From positions 310,001-374,000 of the forward strand of contig NZ_JAXCLX010000001.1 in assembly GCF_034044635.1 (NCBI RefSeq): a DNA stretch of 64,000 bases. Direction: 5' to 3'. Shown here one piece after another: positions 25,704-35,966 of the stretch (position 1 is its first letter; each line of letters begins with the position of its first letter). Source of the DNA: Dongia rigui (GTDB lineage: Bacteria > Pseudomonadota > Alphaproteobacteria > Dongiales > Dongiaceae). The notes under the pieces are model-generated. The model was not told the DNA's origin, ran no database searches, and saw only the letters and a program-made list of their open reading frames with translations. Position numbers and translations under genes: made by a program.

Positions 25704-25952
25704 TCAGGCGCGAATGCGACGATAGATGAAGAGCAGCAACAGCGACCCGATGACCGCGATGATGAAGCTCTTGATATCGAAGCCGGTGATGTCGCCGAGG
25801 CCGAACATGGTGGCTAGCCAGCCACCAAGCATCGCGCCGACGATGCCGATGACCGTCGTGATGATGAAGCCGCCTGGGTCACGTCCTGGCATGATCCATT
25901 TGGCAATGATGCCGGCAACGAGTCCGAACACGATCCAACTAATCCAACCCAT
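25704..25952 (-). CDS. GlsB/YeaQ/YmgE-family stress membrane protein
   Basis: An 82-residue membrane protein with three hydrophobic segments and Gly-rich helices (GWISWIVFGLVAGIIAKWI, then IGIVGAMLGGWLATMFG), the pattern of the transglycosylase-associated GlsB/YeaQ family. GGAGG lies six bases upstream of the ATG at 25952. Expression of family members is often stress-induced. It is 12 bases upstream of betC on the same strand, so the two may be co-transcribed, which would fit osmotic stress. Confidence 0.88.
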   Translation of the reverse strand: MGWISWIVFGLVAGIIAKWIMPGRDPGGFIITTVIGIVGAMLGGWLATMFGLGDITGFDIKSFIIAVIGSLLLLFIYRRIRA

Positions 25953-26161
25953 GACAAACCTCCGACATTGGTGACGCGCAGACACTAGCGATGTTTCGGA
26001 CATTTCGCCACTGGTGACATGATCGTGAGAAGTCAAATCGACGCTCACATCCTTGTCACCGACAGCATGGAACGATCCCTCTCTGCACACATTTTTATGA
26101 TGTGCGGATGCGTCAACGCATGCCCGCGACGACGAATTAAAACTGAGCAAGGAGAGAGGTC

Positions 26162-26746
26162 ATGATGAAGCGTATTCTGCTGGCGGCCACCGTGGCGTCC
26201 CTGCCGATGGGGTATGCCCTGACCCTGCCCGCAATAGCCGATGACGCAACGACACTACCACCGGCACCGACCGATCAAGGCGTCGCCCCGACCACGCCAA
26301 GCGGCGAAGGCGTCGGCACAATCGCTGCCGAACCGGCGGCGGCCCCACCACCTGCCGAAGCCGTCATTCCCGCGCAGCGCGCCAATGAGGTGCGGGCCGA
26401 GAACCTGATCGGGACCACCGTCTTCAGTCCCGAAGGGGAGAAGGTCGGGGTGGTGAAGGATATCCTGTTCGATACCAGCGGCAAGGCGACCGGACTGGTG
26501 CTGTCGGTTGGCGGTATCATGGGCCTTGGCGCCAAATCCGTCGGCCTCACCTGGGATGAAGTCGACGTCCAGCCGGAGCCTAAGCTGCTGCAGGTGAACT
26601 ACACCGAAGAACAGCTGGAGGCAGCGCCGACTTTCAAGACCCAGGAGGCGCAACAGGCGGAATCCGAGGCGCAACAGATGCAGTCACAGCAGCCGGCGCA
26701 GCCGCCGGCACCGGCGAGCGCGCCTGCGCCGGCGGCGACCGAGTAA
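26162..26746 (+). CDS. Secreted PRC-barrel domain protein
   Basis: A 194-residue protein with a signal peptide (MMKRILLAATVASLPMGYA, cleavage near AIA-DD at about residue 27) and a Pro/Ala linker. A PRC-barrel domain follows at about 78-135 (ENLIGTTVFSPEGEKVGVVKD, then GLVLSVGGIMGLG). The C-terminal tail is Gln/Ala/Pro-rich. The start follows AAGGAGAGAGG. PRC-barrels are small beta-barrels that bind RNA, pigments or protein partners; exported versions are common in alphaproteobacteria but poorly characterised. It is divergent from the GlsB-type gene across 209 bases. Confidence 0.85.
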   Translation: MMKRILLAATVASLPMGYALTLPAIADDATTLPPAPTDQGVAPTTPSGEGVGTIAAEPAAAPPPAEAVIPAQRANEVRAENLIGTTVFSPEGEKVGVVKDILFDTSGKATGLVLSVGGIMGLGAKSVGLTWDEVDVQPEPKLLQVNYTEEQLEAAPTFKTQEAQQAESEAQQMQSQQPAQPPAPASAPAPAATE

Positions 26747-26760
26747 TTGCGTCCGTAACT

Positions 26761-28158
26761 TTAGAATGCTAGGGATCCTGGCTCCGGCTGGGATTCCCTC
26801 GTTGCCCGCAATGCATGCAGCGTGCGGCTCGGCGGGAATGTGACGGTCACCTTGGTCCCCTGGTTGGGAGACGAACTGACGGCAATCTGGCCGTTGTGTG
26901 CATCTACCAGCTTCTTGGTGATGGCGAGGCCCAGTCCCGTGCCGCCGTAGCGACGCGAAACCTTCGCGTCGACCTGATAGAAGGGCTGGAACAGCTTTTC
27001 TAGCGATGCCGCAGCAATGCCGATGCCGCTATCGCTGACGGCGATCTCCATACCGCCTTGTTTATTGAGCCCTGCAGTGATGCGCGTCGTCCCATTTTGC
27101 GGCGTGAACTTCACCGCATTGGACAGCAGATTGAGGACGATCTGCTTCAACGCGCGCTCGCCGCCCATCAATGGCGGCAGACCTGGCGCGATCTCCGTTT
27201 GCAATTCAACACCACCTGCGACTGCCTTCTGTTCCACCAAGCGGCGGCTGCTGGCGATGATGGCGGGAACATCAAGTTCCCGTTCCTCCAAATCGATCCG
27301 ACCGGATTCGAGCTTGGCCATGTCGAGAATATCGTTGATGAGCTGCAACAGCAGATGACCGCTGTCGTAAATGTCGGTCGCGTAACGGCGCATCACCTCC
27401 AGATCCGTCGCCAGGCGCTGGTCTCGGATGACTTCCGCAAAACCGAGAATGGCGTTGAGCGGCGTGCGCAGTTCATGGCTCATATTGGCCAGGAACTCCG
27501 ATTTCGCGCGATTGGCGATCTCGGCATCGTTTTTCGCGGTAATCAAGTCGCCTTCGAAGCGACGCTGCTCGGTGATGTCGAAGCCGATGCAAACGATGAG
27601 CGAGATGCGGCCCTTGGCGTCCTTCAGCGCCACATTGGACCAGCGCAGCAGGCGTTTCTCACCGGAACGATGCACCCAGTAGTTCTCATTGATGACCGGG
27701 TACTCATCGGCGCGGCGGCCACTGACGATCTCGACGACCCGGTCATAGTCCATTTCCGGCAGGATGTGACGCCAGGTCGCCGGGTCGAGCAGTTCGGCTT
27801 CGCTGAAGCCGGAAAGTTGCTCCGCACCCTTGTTGGCGCGCAGCAGGCGACCCTTGGCATCATAGACAGTGATCGCGGCATCGACGGAATCGAGGACCAG
27901 CGACATGAATGCCTCGGCATAGGCCGGGCCGCGTGCACGACGACGCCACGCATGCCACGTAAAGAAAAGATTGGCGATCAGTGTCAGGCCGGCGATCGCG
28001 CTGAGAACGCGCAAATTGCCCTGCTCCAGCGCGAACAGGCAGCCAACAACAAGCAAACCGCCTAGATTGAGCGCAAAGGCTATTGCCGCACCAAGGTCGC
28101 GGCCTGGCCGTACCCTGTCTTCCCCTGTCCTTGGTCTTTGCGTCACGCGGCCGCTCAC
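26761..28158 (-). CDS. PAS-domain sensor histidine kinase
   Basis: A 465-residue membrane kinase. Two hydrophobic helices (about 24-43 and 50-68) form a short hairpin, followed by a PAS domain with PAC segment (about 85-200), HisKA with phosphorylated His228 (FLANMSHELRTPLNAILGF) and an HATPase domain with DSGIGIA and YGGTGLGLAIT. There is almost no periplasmic loop, so sensing is likely cytoplasmic or membrane-borne through the PAS domain. No cognate response regulator is adjacent; it may be an orphan kinase. Confidence 0.92.
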   Translation of the reverse strand: MSGRVTQRPRTGEDRVRPGRDLGAAIAFALNLGGLLVVGCLFALEQGNLRVLSAIAGLTLIANLFFTWHAWRRRARGPAYAEAFMSLVLDSVDAAITVYDAKGRLLRANKGAEQLSGFSEAELLDPATWRHILPEMDYDRVVEIVSGRRADEYPVINENYWVHRSGEKRLLRWSNVALKDAKGRISLIVCIGFDITEQRRFEGDLITAKNDAEIANRAKSEFLANMSHELRTPLNAILGFAEVIRDQRLATDLEVMRRYATDIYDSGHLLLQLINDILDMAKLESGRIDLEERELDVPAIIASSRRLVEQKAVAGGVELQTEIAPGLPPLMGGERALKQIVLNLLSNAVKFTPQNGTTRITAGLNKQGGMEIAVSDSGIGIAAASLEKLFQPFYQVDAKVSRRYGGTGLGLAITKKLVDAHNGQIAVSSSPNQGTKVTVTFPPSRTLHALRATRESQPEPGSLAF

Positions 28159-28294
28159 TGCCCTGCTGTCCCGGCAGCGGCTGTCATAGCCACCGCACGC
28201 CTATCGGCGGCGAGTGTCCGGCAGATTGGTTAACAAAGCCTTCACGAGACGGGATTGTCGAACGACTGGGACAACTTAGGTTGCGTCTATGCGA

Positions 28295-29068
28295 TCACTT
28301 GTGATGCGCAGTCTGCAGGAATCCCCGCAAGCGGTCGGAACGCGGATTGGCAAAGACCTCGCGCGGGTTGCCTTCTTCCTCGATCCGGCCCTGGTGCAGG
28401 AAAATGACCTTGTTGGCAACCTCACGGGCGAAGCCCATTTCATGCGTCACGACCAGCATCGTGCGGCCTTCTTCGGCGAGTTGCCGCATCACGCGCAGCA
28501 CTTCGCCAACCAGCTCCGGATCGAGCGCCGAAGTCGGCTCGTCGAACAGCATCACCTTGGGCTCCATCGCCAGCGCCCGCGCAATCGCCGCACGCTGTTG
28601 CTGGCCGCCGGAGAGGTGGCTGGGATAGTGGTTGCGCTTGTCGGCAATGCCGACCTTGGCAAGAAGCTTTTCAGCGCGCTCGATCGCTTCCTTTTTCGGC
28701 AGCTTGAGCACATGGACCGGCGCCTCGATGACGTTCTCAAGGATCGTCATGTGCGACCACAGATTGAAACTCTGGAACACCATGCCGAGGGTCGAGCGAA
28801 TGCGGTCGACCTGCTTCCAATCCTCTGGCGTGGCATGCCCATTTTTGAGTGCCCGCATGCGGATGAGTTCACCGCTCACCGTGACTTTGCCGGAATCGGG
28901 CGTCTCCAACAGATTGATACAGCGCAAAAGCGTGCTCTTGCCAGATCCCGACGAGCCGATCATGGCGATGACATCACCCGTATGGGCGGTTACCGAGACG
29001 CCTTTCAGAACCTCGAGCTCGCCGAATCGCTTGTGCAGATCCTCAACCTGAAGCGCAAATTGCGCCAT
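28295..29068 (-). CDS. Polar amino-acid ABC transporter ATP-binding protein
   Basis: A 257-residue ABC ATPase of the HisP/GlnQ class: Walker [11 protein letters not shown], signature [10 protein letters not shown], Walker [17 protein letters not shown], switch [12 protein letters not shown]. The insertion between Walker A and the Q-loop and the ending FLQ fit the polar amino-acid uptake group. The start at 29068 (MAQFAL) has GGGGG upstream; the longer frame to 29560 overlaps another gene and is spurious. No permease or binding-protein gene lies beside it, so its partners must be encoded elsewhere. Confidence 0.9.
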   Translation of the reverse strand: MAQFALQVEDLHKRFGELEVLKGVSVTAHTGDVIAMIGSSGSGKSTLLRCINLLETPDSGKVTVSGELIRMRALKNGHATPEDWKQVDRIRSTLGMVFQSFNLWSHMTILENVIEAPVHVLKLPKKEAIERAEKLLAKVGIADKRNHYPSHLSGGQQQRAAIARALAMEPKVMLFDEPTSALDPELVGEVLRVMRQLAEEGRTMLVVTHEMGFAREVANKVIFLHQGRIEEEGNPREVFANPRSDRLRGFLQTAHHK

Positions 29069-29291
29069 TTTAGCCCCCTTGCCCTGTCGCTTTGGCGGGC
29101 CGGCTGATCTTGAAAAGAGCCGCCTTAGCCCAATCTTTCGACGAGTTAACCCCACTTTCCGGCGGATCGCCAAGAAAAATCGCGGCCGATCACCTGACCC
29201 ACAGCGGCTGGCAGTCTGCATTTGACGCGCCCCCCTGGCGTCGGCCAAAGTCGGGAGGGTCCTACCAGCAACTGAATCGGGAAAAACCTCA

Positions 29292-29849
29292 ATGATTTTG
29301 GCCTTTGCCTCCGGCGCGCAGCGACAGATGCTTTTCCTCGGCGCCTTGGCTGTCATCGGCCTTGGGCTGACGCTCAGCGGCACACGGGCGAGCCTGGCTG
29401 CCGACAACGAAGTCGAATGCAATTCCATCAAGATCCAGATGCAGGACGGTGGCTTCGACACGATCTGCGGTGAAGAAACCGTGTCGGACGTAACGATCGA
29501 AACGCTCGAAGCAAATTCGACCGATGGCAGCCATTTCTTGGTCGTCGCCGATCTCCACACGAATTACGGCTACATCTTCGACACAAGGGGCCTGCGCGAA
29601 TCCTTGGGCGACGTGTTCTCGGAGTTGACCTTTGAGCATTGGCGCGGCGGCAGTGGTGAACAGGGCCTCACCACGTCGGAATTCGACAGCGAGTACAAGA
29701 CCGTTCCGTCGGCCTGCGTGGGTTTCCAGAAGTATACCTCGCGCGATCAATGGGGCGGCTGGCGCCGTCATATCGTCGGTTTCGGCTGCAGCCGCACCGG
29801 CAATCGCGACCAAGTCTATAAGGCCCTGAAGCTGATTGATTTCCCCTGA
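29292..29849 (+). CDS. Secreted hypothetical protein with four cysteines
   Basis: A 185-residue protein with an N-terminal hydrophobic segment (about 13-29) and a likely signal peptide cleavage near SLA-ADN (about residue 37). The mature part has four cysteines (43, 59, 142, 166) that could form two disulfides, and aromatic/Gly-rich stretches ([13 protein letters not shown]). I recognise no family. It stands alone between the orphan ABC ATPase and glnD. Confidence 0.65.
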   Translation: MILAFASGAQRQMLFLGALAVIGLGLTLSGTRASLAADNEVECNSIKIQMQDGGFDTICGEETVSDVTIETLEANSTDGSHFLVVADLHTNYGYIFDTRGLRESLGDVFSELTFEHWRGGSGEQGLTTSEFDSEYKTVPSACVGFQKYTSRDQWGGWRRHIVGFGCSRTGNRDQVYKALKLIDFP

Positions 29850-29906
29850 ACCCAGATCGGCGGTCGGCTGGCTTTCGCCGCCGCCTGCCGCCTGCTAAAT
29901 TGCACC

Positions 29907-32723
29907 ATGTTCGAAATCGACAATCAGCGGGCCATTCTCGACCGCCGGGCCCTCATGGCGGAACTCAATGCCCTGGCGGAGCGGGTTTCCGACCCGTCCA
30001 ATCCCGGGCCGGAGCTGGTCGAGATTCTTAAGCGCCATCTTCAGGCGGGACGCGACCAGATCCAGCGCCGGTTCCTTGGCAACAGTCGCGGCGCCCAGGC
30101 TGGGCTTACCAGCGCGCATGAGGCGAGCTTTCTGGTCGACCAGTTGCTGCGCGGCTTGTTCGATTTCACGACCCAGAGAGCCTTTCCACTGGGGAACCCG
30201 ACGGTCGCCGAGAGGCTGACCCTCATTGCCGTGGGCGGCTACGGCCGCGGTGAACTGGCGCCCTATTCCGACATCGACCTCCTGTTCCTGCTGCCCTACA
30301 AGATGGCGCCCTATTGCGAACAGGTGGTGGAGTTCATGCTCTATCGCCTGTGGGATTTGGGGCTGAAAGTCGGCCAGGCGGCGCGATCGGTCGAAGAATG
30401 CATGCGCCAGGCGGATTCGGACCTCACCATCCGGACCAATCTTCTTGAGGCGCGCTACATCTGGGGTGACCAGGGGCTCTACGACGAATTCCAGAAGCGT
30501 TTTGCCAAACAGATCGTCAAGGGCCATGCCGAACCCTTCTACCAAGGGAAGCTCGCGGAACGGAATGCGCGGCACCACAAGCACGGTGGCTCGCGCTATA
30601 CGCTGGAACCCAATATCAAGGAAGGCAAAGGCGGCCTCCGCGACCTGCAGACATTGCTGTGGCTGGCACGCTTCTGCTGCGGCGCCAGCAGCATGCAGGA
30701 TCTGGTCAAGAGCGGCATGCTGACCGCGGCCGAGCGCGCCACATTCGACAAGGCGCTCAATTTCTATTGGACCCTGCGCTATCACCTCCACTATCTGACC
30801 GGCCGCGGTGAGGAGCGACTGACCTTCGACCTGCAGCCCGAGATCGCTCGGCGCCTTGGCTATACCGATCACGCGGGCACCAAGGGTGTCGAGCGACTGA
30901 TGAAGCATTATTTCCTCATCGCAAAATCAGTGGGTGGCCTGACGCGCTATGTCTGCGCCGCGATCGAGGCACAATTCATCAAGAAGCCCATGTTGCGCCT
31001 GCCGGCCCTGGGCATTCTGAAGAAGGAACTGGGCGGATTTCCGATCGAGGGCGGGCGCCTGACCATTCCGCGTGCGGATCATTTCTCGCAACACCCCGGC
31101 GACCTGCTGCGCATATTCGCCGTTTCACAAAGGCACGACGTCGAGATTCACCCCACGGCGATGACGGCGATGTCACATTCCCTGCGCCTGGTGGACCGGA
31201 TCCGCGACGATCCGGCAGCCAATGCCCTGTTCCTCGATATGCTGACATCTGAAAAAGGCCCCGAGCAGACCTTGCGACGCCTGAGCGAAGTCGGCGTACT
31301 GGGGCGGTTCATCCCCGATTTCGGCCGTGTCGTGGCGCAGATGCAATACGACATGTACCACTCCTACACGGTCGACGAGCATACGCTCTTTGCCATCGGC
31401 ATCTTGACCCGCATCGAAAGCGGCGAGCTCAAGGATGAGGCGCCGATCGCCAGCCAGGTGGTCAAGGAAGTCATCTCGCGCCGGGTGCTCTATCTCGCCG
31501 TGCTGCTCCACGACATTGCCAAGGGCCGGGCAGGTGATCACTCGCTGTTGGGCGGTGACGTCGCCGAGAAACTCTGCCCGCGCCTGGGCCTTACTGCAGA
31601 AGAGACCGAACAGGTTGCCTGGCTGGTGCGCTATCACCTGCTGATGAGCAATACGGCCTTTCGCCGCGACATCGACGACCCGAAGACGATTGCTGATTTT
31701 GTCGATTTGGTGCAGTCGCCTGAACGCCTGCGTCTCCTTCTGGTGCTGACCGTGTCGGATATCCGCGCGGTTGGGCCGAAGACTTGGAACGGCTGGAAGG
31801 CGCAGCTGCTGCGCGAGCTTTATACACGTGCCTTTAACCAGATGATGGGCGGCCTCAACACAACCGAGGAAGACCGTGCCGCCTCGGTCATCAGTCTGTT
31901 GAAGCAGGAACTGCCCGACTGGTCGGATGACGATATCGCGTCCCACGCCGCGCGCGGTCATTCCGCCTATTGGCTGGCATTCCCACCGGCGGCTCTGGGT
32001 CGTCACGCGCGCATGATCCGCGCGGCGGAGATGGAGGAGCGGCCGCTCTCGGTCGAGTTCAATGTGGATCGCTGGCGGGCGATGACCGAGGTCACGATCT
32101 ATACCCCAGACAGGCAAGGCCTGTTCTCGCAACTCGCCGGTGCCATGGCGTTGTGCGGCGCCAATATCGTCGATGCCCGCATCGTCACCTTGCGCAATGG
32201 AAAGGCGATCGACACCTTCTTCGTCCAAGACGGCGAAGGCGGGCCGTTCGACCGACCGGCCCGCCTGGCCCGGCTTTCCAGCACCATCACGCGCGTCCTC
32301 GAAGCGCCGGACCAGACCCTGGCGCAGCTTCAGGATCTGCCGCCGCTCGCCAATCCGGCGGCGCTGAACTTTCCGGTCATCCCGCGTGTCCTCATCGACA
32401 ACAAGGCCAGCGCCACGCATACGGTGGTCGAGGTCAACGGTCGCGACCGGCGCGGCCTGCTCTATTACCTCACCGCTGCCCTCACCAAGCTCAACCTGCA
32501 GATATCATCCGCCAAGGTATCGACGTTCGGCCACCGTGCCATCGACGTGTTCTATGTGAAGGACCATTTCGGCCTGAAGATCGAAAGCGATCAGCGCCTC
32601 AAGGCGCTGCGCAGCACGTTGATGACCGTTCTGGCCGAGGCGGAAACGGGCGACGCTGCCCCCTCCCGCGCCGTCATGGTCGATTCCTGGCCACCGGTCG
32701 CCCCGTCGAGCGCGGCGCAGTAG
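29907..32723 (+). CDS. glnD: PII uridylyltransferase/uridylyl-removing enzyme GlnD
   Basis: A 938-residue protein of normal GlnD length. The nucleotidyltransferase motif GGYGRGELAPYSDIDLLF is at about 110-127, the HD hydrolase motif LLHDIAKG is at about 531, and two C-terminal ACT domains start near 728 and 837 (the latter with GRDRRGLLYYLTAAL). GlnD senses glutamine and adds UMP to, or removes it from, PII proteins GlnB/GlnK, setting nitrogen regulation. The gene is convergent with the ABC permease downstream, three bases apart. Confidence 0.97.
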   Translation: MFEIDNQRAILDRRALMAELNALAERVSDPSNPGPELVEILKRHLQAGRDQIQRRFLGNSRGAQAGLTSAHEASFLVDQLLRGLFDFTTQRAFPLGNPTVAERLTLIAVGGYGRGELAPYSDIDLLFLLPYKMAPYCEQVVEFMLYRLWDLGLKVGQAARSVEECMRQADSDLTIRTNLLEARYIWGDQGLYDEFQKRFAKQIVKGHAEPFYQGKLAERNARHHKHGGSRYTLEPNIKEGKGGLRDLQTLLWLARFCCGASSMQDLVKSGMLTAAERATFDKALNFYWTLRYHLHYLTGRGEERLTFDLQPEIARRLGYTDHAGTKGVERLMKHYFLIAKSVGGLTRYVCAAIEAQFIKKPMLRLPALGILKKELGGFPIEGGRLTIPRADHFSQHPGDLLRIFAVSQRHDVEIHPTAMTAMSHSLRLVDRIRDDPAANALFLDMLTSEKGPEQTLRRLSEVGVLGRFIPDFGRVVAQMQYDMYHSYTVDEHTLFAIGILTRIESGELKDEAPIASQVVKEVISRRVLYLAVLLHDIAKGRAGDHSLLGGDVAEKLCPRLGLTAEETEQVAWLVRYHLLMSNTAFRRDIDDPKTIADFVDLVQSPERLRLLLVLTVSDIRAVGPKTWNGWKAQLLRELYTRAFNQMMGGLNTTEEDRAASVISLLKQELPDWSDDDIASHAARGHSAYWLAFPPAALGRHARMIRAAEMEERPLSVEFNVDRWRAMTEVTIYTPDRQGLFSQLAGAMALCGANIVDARIVTLRNGKAIDTFFVQDGEGGPFDRPARLARLSSTITRVLEAPDQTLAQLQDLPPLANPAALNFPVIPRVLIDNKASATHTVVEVNGRDRRGLLYYLTAALTKLNLQISSAKVSTFGHRAIDVFYVKDHFGLKIESDQRLKALRSTLMTVLAEAETGDAAPSRAVMVDSWPPVAPSSAAQ

Positions 32724-32726
32724 TAG

Positions 32727-35273
32727 TCACTCGTTGCGCAGATAGGGGGCAGCGCGGGCGCCGAGCGCCCGCCAGGAGCCGGCAAAGCCCAGGCCCACAG
32801 CCAGCAGCAGGCTCAAGGCCAAGATACCCAGGATCAGCGGCAGGTCGAAGACCCAGCTGCTTTCCATGACCTTGGTCAGGAAGAAGTAGGCACCCGTGCT
32901 GCCGATCCCCAGGGCAAAAACCGCACTGAGGCCGGCGAGAACGGCGAATTCGGTGAGGTAGCCCAGGGCAACATCCCGCCTGGTACCGCCCAGCATCTTC
33001 AGCAGCACGGCCTCATAGATGCGGCGCTGCTGGCCGCTTGCCATGGCACCGGCAAGAACCAGCGCGCCGACGACAAGAGCAATGGCCGCTGCGGCCCGCA
33101 CGGCCCAGCCTACCGCATCCAGGATGCGGGTGGCGGTCGAAATTGCGTCCTTCACGCGGATGGCGGAGACATTGGGATATTTGCCGGCCAGATCCTTCAC
33201 CAATGCGCTCTCTCGGTCAGGCTCGACATGAACCGTGGCAATGTGGGTTTGCGGCGCGCCGGAGATCAGGCCAGGCGAGAAGACCATGACAAAATTGATG
33301 TCGAGCCGTGACCAGTCGATCTCGCGGAACGACGCGATCTTGCCGGTGATCTCGCGCCCCAGGATGTTGACCGTGAGGGAATCACCGATCTTCAGGCCGA
33401 GGCCCCGTGCCGTTTCGGCATCCAACGAGATCAGTGGCTCGCCATTATAGTCCTTGGGCCACCATTCGCCGGCCGTGATCTTGGCGCCAGGCGGCGGTTC
33501 CACCGACCAGGTGATGCCACGATCTCCACGCAAGACCCAGGCGATATCCGCCGGCGCATTCACTTTCTCCGACGGGACGCCGTTCACCTGCGATATGCGC
33601 CCACGCAGCATCGGCACATGCTCAAAACCCGTCGCGGTGGGATACTTGCCTATCTCATCGCTGAAACTTGCCAGTTGGCTGGGCTGAATGTCGATGAAAT
33701 AGAAGCTCGGCGCCTGCGCCGGCAAGGTTTCCGCGATATCGCGCGTCAAGCTGCGCTGGATGAGGCCGACCGCAACCAGGATCGTCAGGCCGAGACCCAA
33801 CGAAATGACGATGCCGGCGGCCGGGGCTTGCGGCCGCACCATCGCACCCAAGGCAAAGCGCAAGGATTGCGGCCATGCCTGGGCCTGCGCGCGCCTGCGC
33901 AGAATTGCAGCAAGATCACGTATGCCGATGGCAAGCAGGCGGAACAATGCCAGGGCGATGAGCGAAGCGATGATGAACCAGGTGCCGAGTACCTTGTCCT
34001 GGCTGCCCAGCAGGATGAGGCCAGCGAGCACGCAGCCGATGATGCCAAGAACGAGCGCGTCCACCTTCTTCACCGCCCCCAGTTCCATGGCCAAGGCACG
34101 GAAGAGCTGAGCCGGCCGGATGCGCTGCGCACGCAGCAATGGCAGCAGTGAGAAACTGGCGGCGGTCATCAAGCCGACCGCCGTCGCAAAGCCGAGCGGC
34201 AGGACATAAAGGCCCGGCAACAAGCGCAGGCCATAACTGCTCAAGGCCGATTGCGCCCCGAAAGGGAGGGCAATGCCAATCACCAGACCCACCAGGATGC
34301 CAATGACGGCCATGCCCAAAATCTGCATGCCATAGATGGCGAACAGCAGGCGCGACGTCGCACCGAGGCAGCGCAGGATCGCCAGCGATTGCGCGCGGCT
34401 TTCAAGATAGGCGCGCACCGCATTGGCGATGCCGATGCCGCCGATGAGAAGAGCTGCGAAGCCAACCACATTGAGGAACTGCGCCGTGCGGTCGAGGAAA
34501 CGTGTCGCCCCGGATGCTGCATCACCAAGGTCGCGAATGCGCCACCCGGCCTTGGGCAGGTCTTCCCGCAGTTTGTCGAGAAAGGCAGGACCGTCGAGCC
34601 CGGGCTTATAGGCAACGCGATAGAGATGATAGACAAGTGCGCCTGGCTGAAGCAGGCCAGAACGCTCCAGCGCTTCCGGCGACATCATCAGGCGGGGCCC
34701 CAGCGAGAAGCCACGCAAACCGCGGTCGGGCTCAAACTGCAGCAAGGATGTCAGGCGGTAGTCGGAATCGCCGATCGTGATCGTGTCGCCGACCTTGAGA
34801 CCCAGGCGATCTGCCAGGGCCGGCTCGCCCACGACCCCGAAGAGACCATCCGCCCCCTGACCCAGTGCGTCCTTCAACGGGATCGCCGGCGCCAGTTCCG
34901 GCGCGCCGTAAAGCGGGTAGGCATCATCCACCGCCTTGACCTCGGACAGGGTCGGCGTGCCATCGCCATCCTTGCGCTTGACCATGGCGCGCATTTCCAT
35001 GGCATGGGAGATCGCACCGCCTTCTGTCAGGGCCGCAATCTCGGTGGCGTCGGCAGCGCGATAGGCGAGGCGAAATTCCGCATCACCGCCAAGAATGGCG
35101 CGCGCGTCATTGGCGAAGCCAGCATCGATCGCGGCGGATAGCGAGCCGACGCCGGCAATGATGCCGACACCGAGCCCCAAGGCGGCGATAACAATGCCGA
35201 AGCGCTTGAGCCCACCGCGCATCTCACGCCGCGCAATGGTGAAGGCCAGCTTGATTTCACGCATGGACGTCAA
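32727..35273 (-). CDS. FtsX-like ABC transporter permease (YbbP type)
   Basis: An 848-residue membrane protein. An N-terminal helix precedes a large periplasmic MacB-type domain, then three hydrophobic helices near the middle (from about 265), several more, a second periplasmic domain, and a final FtsX block of three helices near the C-terminus. This double-FtsX layout of about 800 residues is that of YbbP. Together with the YbbA-like ATPase (four-base overlap) and tesA next door it reproduces the widespread tesA-ybbA-ybbP neighbourhood. The substrate is unknown; lipid or lipoprotein handling is suspected. Confidence 0.9.
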   Translation of the reverse strand: MTSMREIKLAFTIARREMRGGLKRFGIVIAALGLGVGIIAGVGSLSAAIDAGFANDARAILGGDAEFRLAYRAADATEIAALTEGGAISHAMEMRAMVKRKDGDGTPTLSEVKAVDDAYPLYGAPELAPAIPLKDALGQGADGLFGVVGEPALADRLGLKVGDTITIGDSDYRLTSLLQFEPDRGLRGFSLGPRLMMSPEALERSGLLQPGALVYHLYRVAYKPGLDGPAFLDKLREDLPKAGWRIRDLGDAASGATRFLDRTAQFLNVVGFAALLIGGIGIANAVRAYLESRAQSLAILRCLGATSRLLFAIYGMQILGMAVIGILVGLVIGIALPFGAQSALSSYGLRLLPGLYVLPLGFATAVGLMTAASFSLLPLLRAQRIRPAQLFRALAMELGAVKKVDALVLGIIGCVLAGLILLGSQDKVLGTWFIIASLIALALFRLLAIGIRDLAAILRRRAQAQAWPQSLRFALGAMVRPQAPAAGIVISLGLGLTILVAVGLIQRSLTRDIAETLPAQAPSFYFIDIQPSQLASFSDEIGKYPTATGFEHVPMLRGRISQVNGVPSEKVNAPADIAWVLRGDRGITWSVEPPPGAKITAGEWWPKDYNGEPLISLDAETARGLGLKIGDSLTVNILGREITGKIASFREIDWSRLDINFVMVFSPGLISGAPQTHIATVHVEPDRESALVKDLAGKYPNVSAIRVKDAISTATRILDAVGWAVRAAAAIALVVGALVLAGAMASGQQRRIYEAVLLKMLGGTRRDVALGYLTEFAVLAGLSAVFALGIGSTGAYFFLTKVMESSWVFDLPLILGILALSLLLAVGLGFAGSWRALGARAAPYLRNE

Positions 35274-35947
35274 GCCGCCAGCCGGTCGTCGCTAACAATG
35301 CGCCCGTCGGCCATTCGCAGGGTACGATCGCAGCGCCTGGCCAATGCCGGGTCATGGGTGATCAGCAACAATGTGGCGCCGACGCGTTCGCGCAGGCGGA
35401 ACAGCAATTCGATAATGCGCTCACCGGTATCATGATCAAGATTGCCGGTGGGTTCGTCGGCCAACAGCAATTTGGGCTGCGGTGCGATGGCACGCGCCAG
35501 GGCGACACGCTGCTGTTCGCCACCCGAAAGCTGCGACGGGTAGTGGCCCAGGCGATGCCCGAGACCAACTTCCTTCAGCGCATTTTCGGCGATGGGGAAC
35601 GCGTCGGTCATGCCGGCCAGTTCCAATGGCACCGCCACATTCTCGGTCGCCGTCATCGTCGGAATGAGGTGGAAGGACTGAAACACGATGCCGACGTTGC
35701 GGCGGCGGAACAGCGCCAAGGCATCTTCGCTCATGCCTGAAATTTGAGCATTGTTGATGCTGATCTGTCCGTTCGTCGCACTTTCCAGCCCGGCCAGCAG
35801 CAGCATCAGGCTGGTTTTGCCCGATCCCGACGGACCGACCAGACCCACCGTCTCGCCGGCAGCAATATGTAGGTCGATGCCATTAAGGATATTGACCTCG
35901 CCTGCGGCACTTCCCAGCTTAAGAGCGACTTGCGATAATTTAATCAT
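35270..35947 (-). CDS. ABC transporter ATP-binding protein (YbbA type)
   Basis: A 225-residue ABC ATPase of the LolD/MacB/YbbA group: Walker [11 protein letters not shown], signature [14 protein letters not shown], Walker [13 protein letters not shown]. The start at 35947 (MIKLSQVAL) gives family length. It is divergent from tesA, with the start codons practically touching, and overlaps the permease gene by four bases. Confidence 0.93.
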   Translation of the reverse strand: MIKLSQVALKLGSAAGEVNILNGIDLHIAAGETVGLVGPSGSGKTSLMLLLAGLESATNGQISINNAQISGMSEDALALFRRRNVGIVFQSFHLIPTMTATENVAVPLELAGMTDAFPIAENALKEVGLGHRLGHYPSQLSGGEQQRVALARAIAPQPKLLLADEPTGNLDHDTGERIIELLFRLRERVGATLLLITHDPALARRCDRTLRMADGRIVSDDRLAA

Positions 35948-35966
35948 GTTCAGTCCTGGATTTCCG

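Noticed and set aside
24129-25817. Plus-strand open frame of 562 residues
   Set aside because: Antisense to betC; no ribosome binding site and no domain.
29069-29560. Upstream extension of the orphan ABC ATPase to 421 residues
   Set aside because: The extra N-terminus is antisense to the secreted protein gene at 29292 and lacks conservation; ABC ATPases of this class have about 255 residues.
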